Assembly: GCA_020425835.1 (NCBI GenBank)
Contig: JAGQRC010000079.1
Coordinates: 1 to 9,725, forward strand
DNA from: Planctomycetota bacterium
Lineage (GTDB): Bacteria; Planctomycetota; UBA8108; UBA1146; JAJFFE01
Direction: 5' to 3'
Length of the DNA stretch: 9,725 nucleotides
Shown: positions 6,108 through 9,725 of the stretch, piece by piece
Layout of the letters: each line of letters opens with the position of its first letter
Position numbering within the stretch: the stretch's first letter is position 1
The notes under the pieces: generated by a model
What the model was told of the DNA's origin: nothing
What the model saw: the letters and a program-made list of their open reading frames with translations, nothing else
The model's database searches: none
Program-made: the position numbers and the translations under genes

Positions 6108-7625
6108 ATGGCGATCCTCGGGTTCACGGGCAAGCTGTCGGTCGCGGTCGGGATCACCTGGAAGGGCGACCTGGTCGCGAACGCGATGACCACCAAGCTC
6201 CAGAGCGCGTCGTACGTGCTCGCGAACGAAGCGGTCACCGAGTTGACGATCGGCGGGCTCTTCGGGGCACGCTTCGCATCGCTGGAGCGCAAGGCGACCC
6301 CCCGCAAGCCGAAGTTCGACAAGACGCTGCAGCTCTACACCATGGATCCGGCCTCCTCCAACGACGTCGAGCGCTTCCTCGGCGTCGCGAAGGGCACGAA
6401 GTTCTTCGCCGCGATGACGCTCCAGTACGAGCACTTCTACGAGACCTTGGTCCGGGAGATGACCCGGACCGACGCCGACCTCCACAACTTCGCCCATCCG
6501 AACGACTCGAAGCCGATCCTGGCGACGTTCAAGCACCGGCTCCAAGGGAACCAGGTGAGCATCCGGTACGAGTCGGTGGCTCACCGAGTTCGCGGCCTGG
6601 AGATCCATCTCGTCGACACGGAGGTGAAGCCGCCCCCGAAGGGATCGAAGGTCCCGTCGGTCAAGCTGCAGTTCGAGATCGACTTCGGGTCCTCGCCGAC
6701 GGCCGAGCAGCAGGACCTGATGCGGAAGTTCATCGCCATGGACTGGTCGCGCCTCGCCCGCTTCGGCAAGCCGGACACCAAGCGCAAGGATGTCGACCTC
6801 TGGATCGAGAACGTCATCACGTACTTGGTCAACCACACCGACATGGCCCGCGCGGAGCGCTTCCGCAAACAGATCGTCGATCGGCACAAGACGAAGGCCC
6901 CGGACGTCCTCGCCCGGGAGCTTCGCGATGACCTCGACCTCCACTTGATCACCGCGAACCACTGGGGCCAGCTGCGGGAGGACCTGAAGACCGAGCACCA
7001 TCAGCGTCTCTGCTCCGATCTGTTCGGCACCCTTCACCAGATGACCTGGCTCTCTTCTCCCGTGTTCATGCAGCGGACGATCTCGGATCGCCACCTGAAG
7101 AGCCTCGACCAGACCGCCGCCCTCATCCTCCAGTACGGGACGGGGCATTGCGGTGAGCACGCGACCTGCTCGTTCTCGGTATTGAGATCGATCATGGGCG
7201 AACCGAGCAACCAGGTCACGTCGGTGATCTTCTCCGGCAACGCCAACGTCGATCACGCCTTCGTGGTCTACAACCTGAAGCTCGACATCACGATCCGCAC
7301 GAGGATCGCGAGCCCGACGAACACCCGCGTCCCCAAGAAGCACGCCCCCGCTGACGAGGTGTACGAGGTGTTCAATCTCCGGGACGCCCTCGCGGCCCAA
7401 CCCCTCAAGCCCGCGTTCGTGATGGATCCGTACCTCGACAAGACGGTGATGAAGCCGCGGGCGGATGACCTCCTCGTCGCCCTCAACAGCCCCAAGCGCA
7501 AGAATGCGCGCCAGGACACCGACTTCCTCGCCTACGGTGGATACCACCCTCCGCCGGAACCGACGATGGAGGACATCACCAGTCTGCCCGCGGCCGACCG
7601 GCGCAAGCGGGTCAAGAACGTATGA
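6108..7625 (+). CDS. Putative transglutaminase/papain-like cysteine peptidase, possible effector
   Basis: 505 residues. I do not recognise the family of the first 330 residues, which are soluble, charged and without signal peptide or membrane segment. The C-terminal third carries a credible catalytic set: C348 in 'GTGHCGEHATCSFSVL', followed by a helix, H383 in 'NVDHAFVVYNL', and D440 in 'FVMDPYLD'. The order Cys-His-Asp with a 'C-G-E' helix start, 'DHAFVV' strand and 'DP' turn is that of transglutaminase-like and papain-like cysteine proteases or acyltransferases, including several bacterial secreted toxins and effectors. The substrate cannot be told from sequence. The ATG at 6108 lies two bases after the stop of the OmpA-like gene, and the stop overlaps the next start (ATGA), so all three genes are probably co-translated. 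A housekeeping processing peptidase is the main alternative to an effector. Confidence 0.75.
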   Translation: MAILGFTGKLSVAVGITWKGDLVANAMTTKLQSASYVLANEAVTELTIGGLFGARFASLERKATPRKPKFDKTLQLYTMDPASSNDVERFLGVAKGTKFFAAMTLQYEHFYETLVREMTRTDADLHNFAHPNDSKPILATFKHRLQGNQVSIRYESVAHRVRGLEIHLVDTEVKPPPKGSKVPSVKLQFEIDFGSSPTAEQQDLMRKFIAMDWSRLARFGKPDTKRKDVDLWIENVITYLVNHTDMARAERFRKQIVDRHKTKAPDVLARELRDDLDLHLITANHWGQLREDLKTEHHQRLCSDLFGTLHQMTWLSSPVFMQRTISDRHLKSLDQTAALILQYGTGHCGEHATCSFSVLRSIMGEPSNQVTSVIFSGNANVDHAFVVYNLKLDITIRTRIASPTNTRVPKKHAPADEVYEVFNLRDALAAQPLKPAFVMDPYLDKTVMKPRADDLLVALNSPKRKNARQDTDFLAYGGYHPPPEPTMEDITSLPAADRRKRVKNV

Positions 7626-8230
7626 CACCTCGACTCGTGATCATCGGCACGACGCTCTTCTCGGTGATCGCGTCCCTCGCGGGCTGCCTCGAGTCGAAAC
7701 GCTCGAGCGTGCACGACACGACTTCGACCGAACCGGAGGCCATCGTGGTCCCTCACTCGCCCGTCCCTTCCGCGATCGAGCTCGCCGAGCGTGCGGAGGC
7801 TGCGCTCCCTCGACCTCGCTTCGATCTCCAACGGACTCCGGCGCTGCCGCTCGATTGGCCCCCTAGCGGTGCCGAGGTCGAGTGGCTGTTCTATCGCAGT
7901 CGAGCACTACCGACCGGTGCGGTCACCTACGAGGTCACCGGTCCGACGCATCGGATCTCGATGGCCCTCCCGGATGGCGATCCGCGCGTCGAGACCCTGG
8001 AGAACGCGACGATCGATGGGGCTCGCCGACGCGGCATCCCCGACGCCGACCCCGACGACCTCGGACGCGCGGAGCAGGTCCTCATCGAAGTGTTGATGCA
8101 GCACCGCTCGCCGGAGTCCGCACGTGGGGCGCTCCACGCGTACGTCGACTGGGCGACGACCACGGTGATCGGTGGCGACGTCCGCCGACGGAAGCCCGAG
8201 TTCTTCGACTGGCTGCAGGCGTCTCGGTAG
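7622..8230 (+). CDS. Small lipoprotein coupled to the cysteine peptidase
   Basis: 202 residues. The N-terminus is a lipoprotein signal peptide: hydrophobic residues 5-18, then lipobox L19-A20-G21-C22, so the mature protein should be lipid-anchored in the envelope. A low-complexity Ser/Thr/Pro linker runs to about residue 50. The remainder has no family I recognise: a short beta-like section around 88-116 ('VEWLFYRSRALPTGAVTYEV') and a helical C-terminal half ending 'EFFDWLQASR'. Its ATG (7622) overlaps the peptidase stop in the sequence ATGA, a typical translational-coupling arrangement that implies roughly matched production. Given that context it could be an inhibitor or immunity partner, a substrate, or an envelope anchor for the peptidase; nothing in the sequence decides between these. 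Lipoprotein status is well supported, function is open. Confidence 0.82.
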   Translation: MTPRLVIIGTTLFSVIASLAGCLESKRSSVHDTTSTEPEAIVVPHSPVPSAIELAERAEAALPRPRFDLQRTPALPLDWPPSGAEVEWLFYRSRALPTGAVTYEVTGPTHRISMALPDGDPRVETLENATIDGARRRGIPDADPDDLGRAEQVLIEVLMQHRSPESARGALHAYVDWATTTVIGGDVRRRKPEFFDWLQASR

Positions 8231-8245
8231 CCGTCGGGATCGAGC

Positions 8246-8261
8246 CTCGGCTTCCGCCGGG
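8246..8261. terminator. Small hairpin in the convergent gap, possible two-way terminator
   Basis: CTCGGC and GCCGGG form a six-pair stem (one G-T pair) around a TTCC loop within the 37-bp gap between two convergent genes. There is no T-run on either side, so termination is inferred from position more than from sequence. Confidence 0.3.
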
Positions 8262-8267
8262 ACGCGT

Positions 8268-9308
8268 TCAGTGCTTCCCGAGGAACACGGTGATGTCGTC
8301 CTGGACACGGTTGGCGGTGACGATGTCCAGCGCGCCATCGCCGTCCAGATCGGCCACCGCGATCGATGCGGGAGATGTGGTGGTCAGCGGCCCTCCGAGC
8401 GTCAGCGCGGACGCATCGGGGAAGGTGCCGTCCGGCCACTGGAAGAGGACGCGCAGGGTGTGCGCGGCGTAGTCGTTGGCGACCACGTCCACTCGGCCGT
8501 CGCCGTTGAAGTCTCCGGTCGCCACGTCGATGGAGGATGTCGTCACCGGGAGCAGCAGATCCGGTGAGGTCGAGAACACTCCGGACGGCCCCTGGAGGAA
8601 CACCGCGACACCGTCGGCCATCGCGACGAGCAGATCCTGGTCCCCGTCGCCGTCGAGATCCGTGGCGTCCAGCGCCAGGGGTTGCTCGGTCGACCCCGGT
8701 CCACCCAAGGTCGTGTCCGGAAGATCGGGGAAGAGACCCGGGGTCGACTGGAGGAAGAGGGTGACGTCGGCCCGGAAGTAGTTCGCCGTCGCGAGATCGA
8801 CGTCACCGTCGCCGTCGAGGTCTGCGGCGACGATGTCGTGCCCCCCGGCGATGATCGGGAACTCGCCAACCGAGAGGTCGGGAACGGAGGGATAGGTGCC
8901 GGCCGGCTCCTGGAAGAAGATGGTGAGCGACCCGGGCTCGAAGTGCGCCGTCGCGAGATCCACGCCGGGAACATCGTCGAGCTCCGCGGCGACGACACTC
9001 CCGGGCCACGGCGTGGTCGCGACATCCCCGAGCATCACATCCGGCGCGCTCGGGTAGACGCCGGCTCCGATCGCAAGGTGGATGGAGATCCGGTCGTTCG
9101 AACGGTCGGTCACGATCAGGTCCGGCCAGAGGTCGCCGTTGATGTCGGCGACGAAGAGGGAGGTGAGCTCACCGGCCGGCCCGGTGGTGAAGTCGGGAAC
9201 GCTCGAGAAGGTCCCCCCCGGTTGCTGGAGCACGCCGGCGACTCGCGCGAGGTCATCGATCCAGGCGAGATCCAGGTCCCCGTCGAGGTCGAGATCGGCG
9301 ACGACGAC
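8268..9308 (-). repeat. Seven degenerate in-gene FG-GAP/VCBS repeats with FLQ-P-G-F-PD spacers
   Basis: Seven units with an Asp-rich loop ending in DL/DV alternate with a 'FLQ.P.G.F...PD' spacer. The unit length is about 45-55 residues. The pattern matches a seven-bladed propeller and explains the internal repetitiveness of the DNA. Confidence 0.72.
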
Positions 9309-9710
9309 CGAGTCGGGCTCGATGGGCGCGACGATGACGAGGTCCGGCGTCGCCGAGAAGGTCGCACTCGGACACGTCGACAGCGGTCCGGCGCACCGCA
9401 ACCCATCCGCCGTGGGATCCACCCCGCAGCTCGGGAACGGCGGAGGCGGCACCGGCGTACCGGGGACGAACAGCGCGTTCAACGCGGACACGGCATCGGC
9501 GATGTCGAGGGTTCCGTCATCGTCGAGGTCCCATGCATCCTCGCACACCGGTGCCATCGGCACTCCGAACAGACCATCGAGAATGAACACGGCGTCGCCG
9601 ACATCGAACGACGCGTCACCGTTGGCGTCCCCGCGCACGAAGCTCCACTGCGCCTGGGTCGGCAAGGGACAGAGGAACGAACCGAGAAAGATGACGGACA
9701 GGACTCTCAT
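8268..9710 (-). CDS. Secreted dockerin-like / FG-GAP (VCBS) propeller protein, second copy type
   Basis: 480 residues. The signal peptide is 1-20, with probable cleavage at TQA-Q21. Two dockerin-like EF-hand repeats ('RGDANGDASFDVGDAVFILD', 26-45, and 'DLDDDGTLDIADAVSALNAL', 61-80) are followed by the linker 'PPPPFPSCGVDPT', with cysteines at 56, 95, 106 and 113. From about residue 135 there are seven FG-GAP units ('DLDxDGDxDL'), alternating with a different motif from the other copy: 'FLQxPxGxFxxxPD'. The third unit (ELDDVPGVD) has lost most calcium ligands. The ATG at 9710 has AAAGG (9722-9718) seven bases upstream. It is predicted exported and calcium-stabilised; no catalytic motif is seen, so binding or structural roles are most likely. 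The gene runs convergent to the lipoprotein gene with 37 bases between stops. It is related to the gene at 3237-4646, most clearly in its first 115 residues. Confidence 0.9.
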   Translation of the reverse strand: MRVLSVIFLGSFLCPLPTQAQWSFVRGDANGDASFDVGDAVFILDGLFGVPMAPVCEDAWDLDDDGTLDIADAVSALNALFVPGTPVPPPPFPSCGVDPTADGLRCAGPLSTCPSATFSATPDLVIVAPIEPDSVVVADLDLDGDLDLAWIDDLARVAGVLQQPGGTFSSVPDFTTGPAGELTSLFVADINGDLWPDLIVTDRSNDRISIHLAIGAGVYPSAPDVMLGDVATTPWPGSVVAAELDDVPGVDLATAHFEPGSLTIFFQEPAGTYPSVPDLSVGEFPIIAGGHDIVAADLDGDGDVDLATANYFRADVTLFLQSTPGLFPDLPDTTLGGPGSTEQPLALDATDLDGDGDQDLLVAMADGVAVFLQGPSGVFSTSPDLLLPVTTSSIDVATGDFNGDGRVDVVANDYAAHTLRVLFQWPDGTFPDASALTLGGPLTTTSPASIAVADLDGDGALDIVTANRVQDDITVFLGKH

Positions 9711-9717
9711 ATCACCG

Positions 9718-9722
9718 CCTTT
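9718..9722 (-). promoter_or_regulatory. Shine-Dalgarno site of the second FG-GAP gene
   Basis: On the minus strand this reads AAAGG, seven bases before the ATG at 9710. It supports that start; the promoter itself lies beyond the right edge of the window. Confidence 0.55.
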
Positions 9723-9725
9723 CGG

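Noticed and set aside
6054..7628. 524-codon minus-strand open frame opposite the cysteine peptidase gene
   Set aside because: Composition is shadow-like, whereas the plus strand has operon spacing and a coherent catalytic set.
4873..8230. Type VI secretion or contractile injection gene cluster
   Set aside because: The OmpA-like and enzyme genes would suit such a cluster, but no tube, sheath, spike, baseplate or ATPase gene is in the window.

Overview
The window is GC-rich, densely coded bacterial DNA, most likely chromosomal DNA of a planctomycete (Planctomycetota). The best lineage clue is a pair of secreted proteins that each begin with a signal peptide, two dockerin-like EF-hand repeats of the 'RGD-N-D...D..DA...L..LF' type, and a 'PPPPFPSCG-DPT' linker ahead of FG-GAP/VCBS propeller repeats. 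That combination is typical of planctomycete exported proteins. No rRNA, tRNA, CRISPR array, transposase or phage gene was seen.

Layout, left to right. (1) Positions 1-985, minus strand: the N-terminal part of a membrane-anchored protein with beta-rich repeats of the carboxypeptidase-regulatory type. It runs off the left edge and begins at a TTG codon behind a strong Shine-Dalgarno sequence. (2) A divergent 148-bp gap. (3) 1134-3109, plus strand: a two-gene DNA-repair operon. The first gene is an SbcD/Mre11-like metallophosphoesterase. The second overlaps its stop codon and encodes a half-length UvrC/Cho-like GIY-YIG nuclease with a four-cysteine cluster and a UVR motif. (4) 3237-4646: a secreted dockerin-like plus seven-bladed FG-GAP protein, preceded by two hairpins. 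(5) A 226-bp gap. (6) 4873-8230: a tightly packed three-gene operon of an OmpA-like/peptidoglycan-binding protein without a signal peptide, a transglutaminase- or papain-like cysteine peptidase with a recognisable Cys-His-Asp set, and a small lipoprotein overlapping it by four bases. (7) 8268-9710, minus strand: a second secreted dockerin-like/FG-GAP protein, convergent with the lipoprotein.

How they may work together. The nuclease pair probably acts on DNA ends or damage in the cytoplasm. It is notable because neither SbcC nor the UvrC C-terminal nuclease half is present here. The OmpA-peptidase-lipoprotein operon is the best candidate for a little-described system. Peptidoglycan targeting, a Cys-His-Asp enzyme without a signal peptide and a translationally coupled lipoprotein would fit an enzyme/effector with a matching envelope inhibitor or partner. 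This is inference; no secretion-apparatus gene lies in the window. The two flanking FG-GAP proteins share the N-terminal module, including the spacing of four cysteines, but have different propeller repeats, so the N-terminal module looks portable.
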